NCBI GenBank assembly: GCA_017514105.1
Contig: JAFWKY010000006.1
Coordinates: 1-39,886, forward strand
Length of the DNA stretch: 39,886 bases
Direction: 5' to 3'
DNA from: Candidatus Saccharimonadota bacterium
GTDB lineage: Bacteria > Patescibacteriota > Saccharimonadia > Saccharimonadales > Saccharimonadaceae
The stretch's first letter is position 1, and every line of letters begins with the position of its first letter. The position numbers and the translations under genes are program-made. Below, in pieces: positions 7,530-15,347 of the stretch. The notes below the pieces were generated by a model that was not told the origin of the DNA, made no database searches, and was given only the letters and a program-made list of their open reading frames with translations.

Positions 7530-8816
7530 AAATTATCGGAAGAATTAATCTATCGTGGCTTTAAGGCCGAGAATACCATTGAAAATCCAGCAGATTTGGA
7601 TACGCATGAGAATAAAACCTTTTATTGGGGAGCAGATCCGTCGGCAGATTCGCTTACGATTGGCAATTTGGCGGCATTGATGATGTGTGCGTGTTTTGTG
7701 CGGCACGGTTGGAAGCCGTATCTTTTGATTGGTGGAGCGACTGGACAGATTGGTGACCCAAAAGAAAATGGCGAGCGAGATTTGAAGACACTTGATGAAG
7801 TTGAGCATAACAAAAATTGTATTCGTGAACAAGTGGAGAGGGTAATTAATTCTGCTGGATATCTGACCGAAGATCTTGTTTCGGGTGATGCCAAGAAAGG
7901 TGACGATGAGTCTCTCACCATGGTTGACAATTATGATTGGTTCAAGGATATCAATTATCTTTCGTTCCTACGTGAAGTAGGGAAGAATTTCTCAATGACG
8001 CAGTTGCTAGACCGTCAATTCGTGCAGAATCGTATCGGTGAGGGTGGTAGTGGAATATCGTATGCGGAGTTTTCATATACTTTGATTCAGGGTTATGATT
8101 TCTTGCATTTGTTCCGTGAGTACGGTGTAGCAATGCAACTTTGTGGAGCGGATCAGTTTGGAAATTGTACAACTGGTATGCATTTAATTAAACGTCTGGA
8201 AAATGCGGACGTGGATGTCTGGAGCACGCCACTCGTGATAGATCCGGTAACAGGTCGTAAATTTGGCAAAAGCGAAGGCAACGCAATTTGGCTAGCCGGC
8301 ACTGATAATGGGTCAGGGAATTACACCTCGGTATTTGATTTTTACCAGTTCTGGCTAAATCAGCCGGATGAGAGCGTAGAATATTTGCTGAAGATTTATA
8401 CGCTAATTCCGAGCACGGGAATCGAAGATTTGATTATGCGCCACAAGGAGGCGCCAGAGAAACGCTTGGCGCAGCGTGCATTGGCACACGAAGTAACTAC
8501 GGTAGTGCATGGGCGTGAGGCAGCGGATGCGGTGGAGAGTTTGACCGCAACTTTGTTCAATCGTGATACAGATCTTACGGAGTTTACTGAGGACGAGATT
8601 ACCGAGTTTGCGGCGTATTTGCCGGTGGTGGCTAAGGGTACGGCTCTGGTTGATGTATTAGTGAGTACCGGACTTGCCGAGTCAAAGAAGAAAGCGCGCG
8701 AATTCATCACTCAGGGTGCAGTGTCTGTAAATGGTGTAAAAGTTCGTGAAGATGTTCCTATTAATCAGACAGCTATTGTAAAGAAGGGTAAAAATAAGTT
8801 TGCGATTGTGAAATAG
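7527..8816 (+). CDS. tyrS: Tyrosyl-tRNA synthetase
   Basis: Class I synthetase that charges tRNA-Tyr. The 429-residue protein has a Rossmann catalytic domain (about 30-325) with WGADPSADSLTIGN, GGATGQIGDP, the tyrosine-binding YTLIQGYDFLHL, GADQFGN and the KMSKS-type loop KFGKSEG. An S4 RNA-binding domain follows at the C-terminus (about 360-425, VSTGLAESKKKAREFI and GAVSVNGVKV). The HIGH-type signature reads TIGN, so the first histidine, catalytic in the Bacillus enzyme, is Thr. The rest of the fold looks intact, so it is taken as functional. It has its own leaderless-type promoter and is followed by the methyltransferase gene after 5 bases. Confidence 0.95.
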   Translation: MKLSEELIYRGFKAENTIENPADLDTHENKTFYWGADPSADSLTIGNLAALMMCACFVRHGWKPYLLIGGATGQIGDPKENGERDLKTLDEVEHNKNCIREQVERVINSAGYLTEDLVSGDAKKGDDESLTMVDNYDWFKDINYLSFLREVGKNFSMTQLLDRQFVQNRIGEGGSGISYAEFSYTLIQGYDFLHLFREYGVAMQLCGADQFGNCTTGMHLIKRLENADVDVWSTPLVIDPVTGRKFGKSEGNAIWLAGTDNGSGNYTSVFDFYQFWLNQPDESVEYLLKIYTLIPSTGIEDLIMRHKEAPEKRLAQRALAHEVTTVVHGREAADAVESLTATLFNRDTDLTEFTEDEITEFAAYLPVVAKGTALVDVLVSTGLAESKKKAREFITQGAVSVNGVKVREDVPINQTAIVKKGKNKFAIVK

Positions 8817-8821
8817 ATAAA

Positions 8822-9988
8822 ATGAAATATTTAGCGGTACTTGGCAGACAACCTGAAATATCTATCGCAGAACTTGAGGCGTTAGGTTTAGAGTGTATTC
8901 AAATACCCTCTTCGGGCCGCGTCCGTCCGGCCCATCGCCATGGGCGGACGGCGCTATCTCTCGCGCTGCCGCGCTCCGAAATGCCCGCAGAGGATATTTT
9001 GAATTCACACTTAATCAACCGTCTCGGTGGGACGCTGAAATTGGCGGTTGAAATTCCTGGACAGCCACTAGACTATTTGCGGAATTTGCCGGAAGGCAAA
9101 ATCACGCTTGGCGTGAGCGATTATTCTGATAGAGCGTCGCGGAAATCTGCCACAATGGAAGCATTGAAATTCAAAAAGATTTTGGTGCGACATGGACGAA
9201 GCGTGCGCGTGGTAGAGAATAAAGACGCAACGCTTTCTACTGCAACATCATTACATAATGGTCTGTCTGGGAAAAATCCCAAAAAAGTGGAATTAATCAA
9301 GACTGATAAAGGATGGTACCGCGTAATAGGGGTGCAAGATATTGATGCTTACGCGAGACGTGATCAGGCGAGGCCGGCGCGTGATGCAAAAGTTGGCATG
9401 TTGCCACCAAAATTGGCACAGATATTGATTAATCTATGTGGGCCGTTGCCAGATGGAGCGCGAATTTTGGATCCGTTTTGTGGAACTGGCGTAGTTTTGC
9501 AAGAAGCGCTTTTGATGGGCTATCGTGCGTATGGCACGGATATTAGCGAAAGAATGGTTGAGTATAGTGAAAAGAATTTGCGATGGCTTATCGGGGAGAC
9601 CGAGGAAGATCCTTTTTCGGTCTCTCAGGGCGACGCGACTTCTTTTACTTGGACCCAACCGATAGACGCAGTGGCGTGCGAGGGGTATCTTGGAAGACCG
9701 ATGTCGCAAATTCCGCCAGAAATTAAGTTAAAAACCGAAAAACAGGAGTGCGGCGGAATAATGCTGGGGTTTTTGAAGAACTTGTTTGGGCAGATAAAAT
9801 CTGGTACACCGGTAGTGGTAGCAATGCCAGCGTGGCTGCGTGAAGATGGTCATTATTCTCGGCTTGAAATCCTTGACGAGATTGAGGAATTGGGGTATAA
9901 TGTTAATAATAAATCGCGCGAGGGGCTTATTTACGCACGTGAAGGGCAAATCGTTGCGAGGGATATAATAATATTAAGGAAGAATTAA
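8822..9988 (+). CDS. Trm11/THUMP-like SAM-dependent methyltransferase carrying an inserted palindromic element
   Basis: Probable RNA (tRNA guanine N2-type) methyltransferase of the UPF0020/Trm11 group. The N-terminus (MKYLAVLGRQPEISIAELEA) and RLGGTLKLA are typical of that group, followed by a THUMP-like region. The C-terminal Rossmann methyltransferase has motif I DPFCGTG (217-223) and GYRAYGTDIS. The usual catalytic (D/N)PPY motif is replaced by EGYLGRP (in AVACEGYLGRP), so the substrate may differ from classical Trm11. Residues about 31-54 (SGRVRPAHRHGRT onward) are coded by an exact 68-base repeat and interrupt the N-terminal domain in frame. It follows tyrS closely and precedes rpmA with no gap. 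Confidence 0.8.
   Translation: MKYLAVLGRQPEISIAELEALGLECIQIPSSGRVRPAHRHGRTALSLALPRSEMPAEDILNSHLINRLGGTLKLAVEIPGQPLDYLRNLPEGKITLGVSDYSDRASRKSATMEALKFKKILVRHGRSVRVVENKDATLSTATSLHNGLSGKNPKKVELIKTDKGWYRVIGVQDIDAYARRDQARPARDAKVGMLPPKLAQILINLCGPLPDGARILDPFCGTGVVLQEALLMGYRAYGTDISERMVEYSEKNLRWLIGETEEDPFSVSQGDATSFTWTQPIDAVACEGYLGRPMSQIPPEIKLKTEKQECGGIMLGFLKNLFGQIKSGTPVVVAMPAWLREDGHYSRLEILDEIEELGYNVNNKSREGLIYAREGQIVARDIIILRKN
8901..8999 (+). repeat. Palindromic GC-rich element, intragenic copy
   Basis: A 68-base core (8915-8982) is identical to 22358-22425. It contains a hairpin of 12 base pairs with one bulge (8923-8951: CCGTCCGGCCCAT against ATGGGCGGACGG, loop CGCC). The core is bracketed by arms 8901-8917 and 8983-8999, which are complementary at 15 of 17 positions. 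These arms differ in sequence from those of the other copy. It keeps the reading frame of the methyltransferase open. GC content is far above that of the flanking gene. This is seen directly; the reading as a mobile or propagating element is inferred. Confidence 0.85.
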
Positions 9989-10261
9989 ATGTCACACGTA
10001 AAAGCTGGCGGTACCGCCAAAAACGTCCATAACAATGCTGGCCAGCGCCTTGGCGTCAAGCGCTTTGGTGGCCAAAAAGTCAAAAACGGCGAGGTTCTCG
10101 TTCGTCAGACTGGTGCAACCAAACTTGCAGGTCCTGGCACCTATATGTCTCGTAATTTCACGATTCATGCAGCCAAGGATGGTGTAGTTACTTTCGTGAA
10201 GACCAAGAAAACTCATTTTTCTGGTAAATCTTTGCCGAGAGTGCGCGTTGAAGTTAGATAA
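9989..10261 (+). CDS. rpmA: Large ribosomal subunit protein bL27
   Basis: bL27 sits near the peptidyl transferase centre with its N-terminal tail. The 90-residue protein shows the family block RLGVKRFGGQKVKNGEVLVRQ and the later DGVVTFVKTKK. The N-terminus is SHVKAGGTAKNV, with no Firmicutes-type cleaved extension. A Shine-Dalgarno AAGGAAG precedes the ATG. It directly abuts the methyltransferase stop codon, so it is probably cotranscribed, and it is separated from its usual partner rplU, which is not in the window. A terminator follows at 10286-10326. Confidence 0.95.
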   Translation: MSHVKAGGTAKNVHNNAGQRLGVKRFGGQKVKNGEVLVRQTGATKLAGPGTYMSRNFTIHAAKDGVVTFVKTKKTHFSGKSLPRVRVEVR

Positions 10262-10285
10262 TAACGTTATATACCATTAATCAGT

Positions 10286-10326
10286 ATCTCCTATACACCT
10301 TGAGTTTATGGGAGATTTTGTTTTTT
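10286..10326 (+). terminator. Rho-independent terminator after rpmA
   Basis: ATCTCCTATA (10286-10295) pairs with TATGGGAGAT (10307-10316), a ten-base-pair stem with one G-T pair, followed by a T-rich run TTTTGTTTTTT. Confidence 0.85.
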
Positions 10327-10327
10327 G

Positions 10328-10345
10328 TGCTATAATCATTGTATG
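10328..10345 (+). promoter_or_regulatory. Extended -10 of the YbhN-like gene
   Basis: TGC-TATAAT (hexamer 10331-10336) ends six bases before the ATG at 10343. It lies right after the rpmA terminator. It decides the start: the upstream in-frame ATG at 10325 would lie in front of the -10 box. Confidence 0.7.
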
Positions 10346-11398
10346 GCTAAGCATAAGTTTAAGTTTCCTTGGAGACCGATTATTTCATTGGCGACTTTTG
10401 TTTTGGTTGGATATGTTGTATACGAAAATCGTGAAGGTTTCGTTGCGACATTTGAGACTCTAAAAAATGAAGCGAATATTTTTGTGATTTTGCTTTTGGT
10501 TCCGGAGCAACTTTTTATGTATTATGCTTGTGGTCAAATATTCTTTAGTTATTTGGAATCTAAATTCAAGAAGATTTTTAGTCGCAAAGAAAAATTGTTA
10601 ATTTCTACAGAACTTAACTTTGTAAATCGTGCAGTGCCGGCGGGTGGAATTGGCGGGTTGGCATATCTGACATTTCGTTTGCGACCGTTTGGGGTGTCGG
10701 CAGGGGAGGCGAGTTTTCTTTACATTTTTCGTTATGCGATTACGACGGTAGTAAATTATGTGCAGGCGCTTGTTGCAATTGTGATTTTGTATTTGCTTGG
10801 TCAAGTTCCGCCGGAAGCGACTTGGATTATATGGGTGTCGCTACTGATGAACATGGGTGTTTTTGCGATACTTGGACTGATAGTCTTCGTCGCTAGCAGC
10901 AAGAAAAGAATTGAATTTTTTGGTAAAATAACGTCGCGAATCTTGGATTTTGTAGCGAAAATCGTAACGTTTGGGCACAAAAAGCATTTTTTGAAATATC
11001 GTAAAATTACTGATTATTTGGATAGTATTCATGACTGTGTCGTAATCGTCAAAAAAGATAAGAAATCATTGATAAAACCGACAATTTGGGGGGTTATTTA
11101 CAGTTTGTGCGAAATTGGCGTGTACTGGATCGTGGCAATTTCGCTGGGTCGCCCGGAGATTTTGCCGGTAATCATGGTAGGCGAGGCGATTGGGTCGGTA
11201 TTTGATGGAATTGTGCCGTATGGACCATACGAGTTAGGCATGGCGGGAGTGATGGGATTATTGCTTGGTGGAACGGAGGAAGCGGTGGCGTTGTCGTTGA
11301 TTATTGTGGTGATGTCGCGTGCGCTGTCGCTCTTCTTTACAATTGCGAGCGGATATTGGCCATATAATCAGGCAATACGAGGTAAAACAAATGAGTAA
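10343..11398 (+). CDS. YbhN/UPF0104-type multi-spanning membrane protein (LPG synthase TM-like)
   Basis: A 351-residue integral membrane protein with about eight hydrophobic segments. It resembles the transmembrane flippase-like region of lysylphosphatidylglycerol synthase and the YbhN/UPF0104 family. Family-type features are the segment NRAVPAGGIGGLAYLTFRL (about 94-112) and a late glycine/proline-rich loop FDGIVPYGPYELG. No aminoacyl transfer domain is present, so it is a stand-alone membrane unit, perhaps moving a lipid or glycolipid across the membrane; the substrate is unknown. The start at 10343 rather than 10325 follows from the promoter position. It overlaps xseA by 8 bases. Confidence 0.75.
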   Translation: MAKHKFKFPWRPIISLATFVLVGYVVYENREGFVATFETLKNEANIFVILLLVPEQLFMYYACGQIFFSYLESKFKKIFSRKEKLLISTELNFVNRAVPAGGIGGLAYLTFRLRPFGVSAGEASFLYIFRYAITTVVNYVQALVAIVILYLLGQVPPEATWIIWVSLLMNMGVFAILGLIVFVASSKKRIEFFGKITSRILDFVAKIVTFGHKKHFLKYRKITDYLDSIHDCVVIVKKDKKSLIKPTIWGVIYSLCEIGVYWIVAISLGRPEILPVIMVGEAIGSVFDGIVPYGPYELGMAGVMGLLLGGTEEAVALSLIIVVMSRALSLFFTIASGYWPYNQAIRGKTNE

Positions 11399-12572
11399 TT
11401 ACAGCGGGCAATTGAACTATTCTACTGAGGACACGCTCGAGGCCGCTCGGCCAAGCTTACGGTCCTCAGTAGAACAGTTCCAATCGCCCGCTGCGTTGAC
11501 ACCATCGGTGTTTATTAGTATCACTAATGATTTGCTCGCGGCGAATTATGAGATGCTGGAGATAGTTGGTGAGGTAGCGAGTTTTAAGGTAAATCAAGGT
11601 AAGTGGGTATTTTTTGACATCAAAGACGACGAGGCAAGTGTTTCGTGTTTTATGACTTTATATCAAATGAAGATGCCGATTGAAGACGGCATGAAAGTAA
11701 TCGTACGAGGTACGCCGAAATTAACGAAATGGGGAAAGTTTTCTTTTACGGTGAACGCCGTAAAGCCAGTAGGCGAGGGCAGTATTAAGAAGTCGTTTGA
11801 GATTTTGAAAAAGAAATTGACCGATGAAGGGTTATTTGATCCAGCGAAAAAACGTCCTTTGCCGAAGTATCTTACAAAACTTGGCGTAATTTCATCGCTG
11901 CAGGCGGCTGGATATGCGGACTTTATTAAGATTTTGAATGCTCGGTGGGGTGGTATTCATGTGCAAGTGGCGCACACGCAAGTACAAGGGCTGGATGCGC
12001 CGGCGCAAATTGTGAAGGCCTTAAAATATTTTAATGAACGCGGCGAAGTGCAGACAATTGCGATATTGCGTGGTGGCGGTAGCGCGGATGATTTGTCGTG
12101 TTTTAATGATGAAGAATTGACTCGCGCAATTGCTGCGTCAAAAATTCCGATTATCACTGGTATCGGACACGAAATAGACGAATCATTGGCGGATCTTGCG
12201 GCGGATGTGAAAGCATCAACGCCGTCAAATGCGGCGGAGATGCTAACGCCCGATCGCAACGACATGAAGCTGGGTGTTGGGATGATGATTGATAGAATTG
12301 ACACGGTACTTTATAATCGTGCGGATGCAGAAAAGAAGGCGGCAAAGGAAAAAATCGCTCAGGCTACCAATGCAATTTATGCACAAATTCGCGATGCACA
12401 AGCAAAGGTGTCACACCAACTGAAAGTGCTTGTTGCAATGAATCCGGAAATGGTGTTAAAGCGTGGGTATGCTATATTAAATGGTGATATTTCTCCAGGA
12501 AATGTTGTAAAGATTACAACAATTAATAAAGAAATTAAAGCAGAAGTAAAGGAAGTAAATGACAGAAAATAA
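11391..12572 (+). CDS. xseA: Exodeoxyribonuclease VII large subunit
   Basis: Catalytic subunit of exonuclease VII, which degrades single-stranded DNA. The start at 11391 follows GAGGT and overlaps the upstream gene by 8 bases; a longer frame from 11319 would lie inside that gene. After a non-conserved N-terminal segment (residues about 4-34, coded by a large palindrome) comes the OB-fold (about 35-130, VGEVASFKVNQGKWVFFDIK). The catalytic domain follows, with LGVISSLQAAGYADF, ILRGGGSADDLSCFNDEEL, ITGIGHEIDESLADLAAD and STPSNAAE. The coiled C-terminal part ends with KRGYAILNGD. At 393 residues it is on the short side for XseA. xseB overlaps its 3' end. Confidence 0.95.
   Translation: MSNYSGQLNYSTEDTLEAARPSLRSSVEQFQSPAALTPSVFISITNDLLAANYEMLEIVGEVASFKVNQGKWVFFDIKDDEASVSCFMTLYQMKMPIEDGMKVIVRGTPKLTKWGKFSFTVNAVKPVGEGSIKKSFEILKKKLTDEGLFDPAKKRPLPKYLTKLGVISSLQAAGYADFIKILNARWGGIHVQVAHTQVQGLDAPAQIVKALKYFNERGEVQTIAILRGGGSADDLSCFNDEELTRAIAASKIPIITGIGHEIDESLADLAADVKASTPSNAAEMLTPDRNDMKLGVGMMIDRIDTVLYNRADAEKKAAKEKIAQATNAIYAQIRDAQAKVSHQLKVLVAMNPEMVLKRGYAILNGDISPGNVVKITTINKEIKAEVKEVNDRK
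11402..11493 (+). repeat. 92-base palindrome inside the start of xseA
   Basis: The left arm 11402-11432 and right arm 11462-11493 are complementary over about 30 positions, with two mismatches and one bulged base. The innermost 18 bases, ending ATTCTACTGAGGAC, are nearly perfect. The 29-base centre holds a further hairpin (GGCC-GCTC-GGCC, 11441-11452). It is translated in frame into xseA residues about 4-34, which have no counterpart in ordinary XseA proteins. Seen directly; the origin is not known. Confidence 0.85.
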
Positions 12573-12756
12573 AAGCATTACGCAAAAAATTGAAGAACTA
12601 ACAAAAAGCACAGACTGGTTTTATTCGGATGATTTTAATCTTGATGAAGCCGTTAAAAAATACAAGGAAGCGATAGAACTCGCCAAAGAACTTCAAAAAG
12701 ATTTAAGCGATTTGCAAAATGAAGTGGAAGTTTTGACGGAAGATTTCCAAAAATAA
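12559..12756 (+). CDS. xseB: Exodeoxyribonuclease VII small subunit
   Basis: A 65-residue, largely helical protein that packs several-to-one on XseA. It matches the family in length and pattern, with DDFNLDEAVKKYKEAIELAKELQKDL forming two amphipathic helices (the visible core is NLDEAVKKYKEAIEL). A Shine-Dalgarno AAAGGAAG precedes the ATG, and the gene overlaps the end of xseA by 14 bases, which implies coupled translation. The pairing of xseA and xseB confirms both calls. Confidence 0.92.
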   Translation: MTENKSITQKIEELTKSTDWFYSDDFNLDEAVKKYKEAIELAKELQKDLSDLQNEVEVLTEDFQK

Positions 12757-12767
12757 TTATGGTTTTG

Positions 12768-12785
12768 TGATATACTAGTATTATG
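12768..12785 (+). promoter_or_regulatory. Extended -10 of the anchored protein gene
   Basis: TGA-TATACT (hexamer 12771-12776) ends six bases before the ATG at 12783. It is the only one of this set with TATACT. Confidence 0.6.
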
Positions 12786-13622
12786 GATAACTCACAAGGA
12801 CTGAATTTTCCTGGTATGATGCCTGAGCAACCGATTGCTTCTGGCGGAACGCCGTCTGGTGGACCGCAAAATTTTGATATGACCGGGCAAGGCGGAACTA
12901 ATCCAATGACTTTTTCGCCAACTCAACCTGGCGGAGTGGCGTCGCAGGGCGCGCAGGTTATTGAAAAGCCAATGAAGAAAGATATTGGCGGTTTGATAAA
13001 AACTATCGCTATTGTTGTGTTGACATTGATTTCTCTGACATTTATTGGGCTGTTTATTTGGATGTTTATTCGCTATGACGAAGTACAAATGGACATTAAT
13101 GGCCAGATAGATGTGGCTGTCGCAGAAGCCAAGGACGAACAAGCGGCCAAGGATGAGGAGGAGTTTTTGCAACGTGAAAAGTATCCGTATCGTACTTTCA
13201 AAGGACCGGCAGATTACGGCGAGTTGACTTTTCAATATCCAAAGACTTGGAGTGTTTATGTGGCGGCGGATGCTAGCAACGGCGGAGACTATGAAGCATA
13301 TATGAACCCAGTTGAGGTAAATGTAGTGGCAAAGGATACGATTAATGCTCTCAGGGTTTCTATTTTGAACAAGAGTTTTGAAGCGGTCGCAGAAGAATAT
13401 CAGAAAGCGATGGAACGCCGTGACGCGAATTTGACCATGCAGTCAGTGACATTTAATGGAATTACTGGAAATCGTTACACGGGCACAATTCCTGGAACGG
13501 ATTTGTCTGGTTTTATTGTGATTTTCAAGATTCGTGATAAAACTGCGATTTTGCAGACCGATTCGGTATTGTTTGAAGGTGATTATAATACTCTATTAGA
13601 AACTGTACAGTTTAACGCCTAA
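12783..13622 (+). CDS. Single-pass membrane protein with Gly/Pro/Gln-rich N-terminus
   Basis: A 279-residue protein. Residues 1-60 are low-complexity, rich in G, P, Q, T and S, and probably disordered and cytoplasmic. A transmembrane helix follows at about 77-100 (IAIVVLTLISLTFIGLFIWM), then an acidic, Ala/Glu-rich helix (about 115-135). The external globular domain (about 140-279) resembles the small PsbP/LpqN-like or DUF-type lipoprotein folds (LTFQYPKTWSVYV, then VTFNGITGNRYTG), but no family is assigned. It has its own promoter and lies between xseB and a histidine kinase gene. A sensory or surface role is speculative. Confidence 0.7.
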   Translation: MDNSQGLNFPGMMPEQPIASGGTPSGGPQNFDMTGQGGTNPMTFSPTQPGGVASQGAQVIEKPMKKDIGGLIKTIAIVVLTLISLTFIGLFIWMFIRYDEVQMDINGQIDVAVAEAKDEQAAKDEEEFLQREKYPYRTFKGPADYGELTFQYPKTWSVYVAADASNGGDYEAYMNPVEVNVVAKDTINALRVSILNKSFEAVAEEYQKAMERRDANLTMQSVTFNGITGNRYTGTIPGTDLSGFIVIFKIRDKTAILQTDSVLFEGDYNTLLETVQFNA

Positions 13623-13640
13623 GGTGATATAATAGTATGT

Positions 13641-14327
13641 ATGGATACGGAGGTAGATGGTATTTTGGTAGCGGCGCACGAGTTGAAAGCGCCGCTTACT
13701 GTTCTCAGGCAGTTAGCGCTTACGCTTGATGATACCAGTATGCAGAATGACGAGATTCGCGACGAGATGGTATGTGTGTCTGAGCGTGCGATTAAACAAG
13801 TGAACGATTTGACGAAAATAAAAAAGTTGAATGATGGGCTGTTTGAGATGGAGCCGGTAGCGGTGCGTGGGGTGTGTGATGATGTGACGCGAGAGCTGAT
13901 GTATCTTTTTAAGTTTAATCGGCGAGATTTGTTTGTAAAATATGCGAATCATTCGCGGTTAGTAACGGCGAATGCGGAGTTGCTCAGGAGCGTGGTCTAT
14001 AATTTCTTGTTGAGTGCGGTACATTATTCTGGTGACGGCGCAAGAGCAGAACTAAATGTATCGGAGACGCGCGGCAAAATAAAAATTGCAGTTCGTGATT
14101 ATGGTCCAATGTTGCCATCGGATGTGTGGCGTGAAATGAAACGTGGTTGGGTAGAAAAGCCCACGTCTGTTGTTATGCGGCCTGGCTCGTCTGGACTAGG
14201 ACTCTACATTGCGTCGCGATTTTCGCGCTATATGCATGCCGACGTGGGAGCAGTGCGGCATCGGGACGGCTCCACTTTTTATGTATCTTTGCCGGTGTCT
14301 AAGCAAGCGACACTTTGGGAGATGTGA
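13641..14327 (+). CDS. Soluble histidine kinase without a sensor domain
   Basis: A 228-residue protein made only of a dimerisation/phosphoacceptor part and a GHKL ATPase part. The H box is AAHELKAPLTVLRQL with His13. The N box is LLRSVVYNFLLSAVHYS with Asn121, the G1 box is reduced to VRDYGPML, and the G2 box is SSGLGLYIASRF. No membrane segment or PAS/GAF sensor is present, so input must come from a partner protein. The adjacent single-pass membrane protein upstream is one candidate (inference). The next gene, a receiver-only regulator, overlaps its stop by one base. An extended -10 (TGA-TATAAT, 13628-13633) lies seven bases before the ATG. Confidence 0.85.
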   Translation: MDTEVDGILVAAHELKAPLTVLRQLALTLDDTSMQNDEIRDEMVCVSERAIKQVNDLTKIKKLNDGLFEMEPVAVRGVCDDVTRELMYLFKFNRRDLFVKYANHSRLVTANAELLRSVVYNFLLSAVHYSGDGARAELNVSETRGKIKIAVRDYGPMLPSDVWREMKRGWVEKPTSVVMRPGSSGLGLYIASRFSRYMHADVGAVRHRDGSTFYVSLPVSKQATLWEM

Positions 14328-14686
14328 TGATATTCGTAATTGATGATGATCGTATTATGGCGAAATGCGTAGCGCGAGCAACTGGGCGTGATGCAAAAGA
14401 CGTACGAATATTTGGTAATGTATATGATGCAATAAATGAGTTGTCAGAAGAATTGCCAGAAATAATTTTTATGGATGTACTTCTGACTGGGCCGGATGGT
14501 TTTACTTTGCTCAATGAACTTTCTTCGTATAGTGATACGGCGGCAATTCCAATCGTGATAGTGTCAGCGTTAAATTTTGCGAAAGCAGACCTTAGCGAGT
14601 ATGGCGTGGTTGGCGTATTGAATAAGGAAAAGATGTTGCCAGAGGAAATAAAGGAATATGTCACAAAATACACAAAAAGATATTAA
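14327..14686 (+). CDS. Single-domain response regulator (receiver only)
   Basis: A 119-residue CheY-like receiver. The acidic cluster IDDD (6-8), phosphoacceptor Asp50 (IIFMDVLL), Ser80 (IVSALN) and Lys100 (LNKEK) are all in place. There is no output domain, so it should act by binding another protein. The ATG at 14327 shares its A with the TGA of the kinase gene, which makes translational coupling and a cognate pair likely; an alternative ATG at 14315 would add four residues. Its 3' end overlaps recO by 29 bases. Confidence 0.88.
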   Translation: MIFVIDDDRIMAKCVARATGRDAKDVRIFGNVYDAINELSEELPEIIFMDVLLTGPDGFTLLNELSSYSDTAAIPIVIVSALNFAKADLSEYGVVGVLNKEKMLPEEIKEYVTKYTKRY

Positions 14687-15344
14687 AACTTTGGCCTATG
14701 TACTAAGACGTACCAATTATGGTGAGGCCGATAGGATTTTGAATCTGATTACGCCGAATGGAAGAATGACGGCAATTGCGAAGGCCGCAAGAAAAGAAAG
14801 ATCCAAACTGGCGGGCGGGATAGAAATGTTTTCGTTGATTGAAATTAATATTCATTTTGGTAAAGCAGAAATGGGCTTGGTTACTGGCGCAAAAATGTTG
14901 AAATACTACGGAAACATTTTGGCGGATTTTGATAGGATGGAACTCGCTGCGTTGATTTTGAAGAAGATTAGTTTGGTGGCGGAGAGTTTGGACAGCGAGG
15001 AATGTTTCGGTATCGTAAATGCAACTTTGCCAGCACTTGACCGTGGAGTACAAAAAGATTTGGTAGAGGCATGGTTTTGGCTAAATTATGCGAAATTGAC
15101 TGGTGAACAAATAAATCTATACCGCGATGTGTACGGCGATAAATTAGATGCCGAAAAATTATACGACTGGAACATTGACGAAGCAGCCTTTATGGAAAAA
15201 ATGGAGGGGAATTTTGACGCAGATGCGATTAAACTGATGAGGTTGATGACGGCAGCGGACCTGGAGGTAATAGAAAGAGTAAAAGACATTGGCGATAAAT
15301 TGCGTCCGATACTTAGGGTAGCGCGGGGTATCAACAAGATTTAA
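14658..15344 (+). CDS. recO: DNA repair protein RecO
   Basis: RecO works in RecF-pathway recombination, annealing single strands and loading RecA together with RecR. The 228-residue protein has the OB-fold N-terminus (about 10-85: AYVLRRTNYGEADRILNLIT, AIAKAARKERSKLAGG) and the helical C-terminal domain. The Cys4 zinc site found in some RecO proteins is absent. The start overlaps the response regulator gene by 29 bases, with AAAGGA just upstream of the ATG. The placement with a two-component pair is unusual, but probably reflects operon compaction rather than a shared pathway. Confidence 0.9.
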   Translation: MSQNTQKDIKTLAYVLRRTNYGEADRILNLITPNGRMTAIAKAARKERSKLAGGIEMFSLIEINIHFGKAEMGLVTGAKMLKYYGNILADFDRMELAALILKKISLVAESLDSEECFGIVNATLPALDRGVQKDLVEAWFWLNYAKLTGEQINLYRDVYGDKLDAEKLYDWNIDEAAFMEKMEGNFDADAIKLMRLMTAADLEVIERVKDIGDKLRPILRVARGINKI

Positions 15345-15347
15345 ATA

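Noticed and set aside
7512-14327. Recoding of UGA as in SR1 and Gracilibacteria
   Set aside because: TGA ends rnhA and the histidine kinase gene, and RF2 is encoded.
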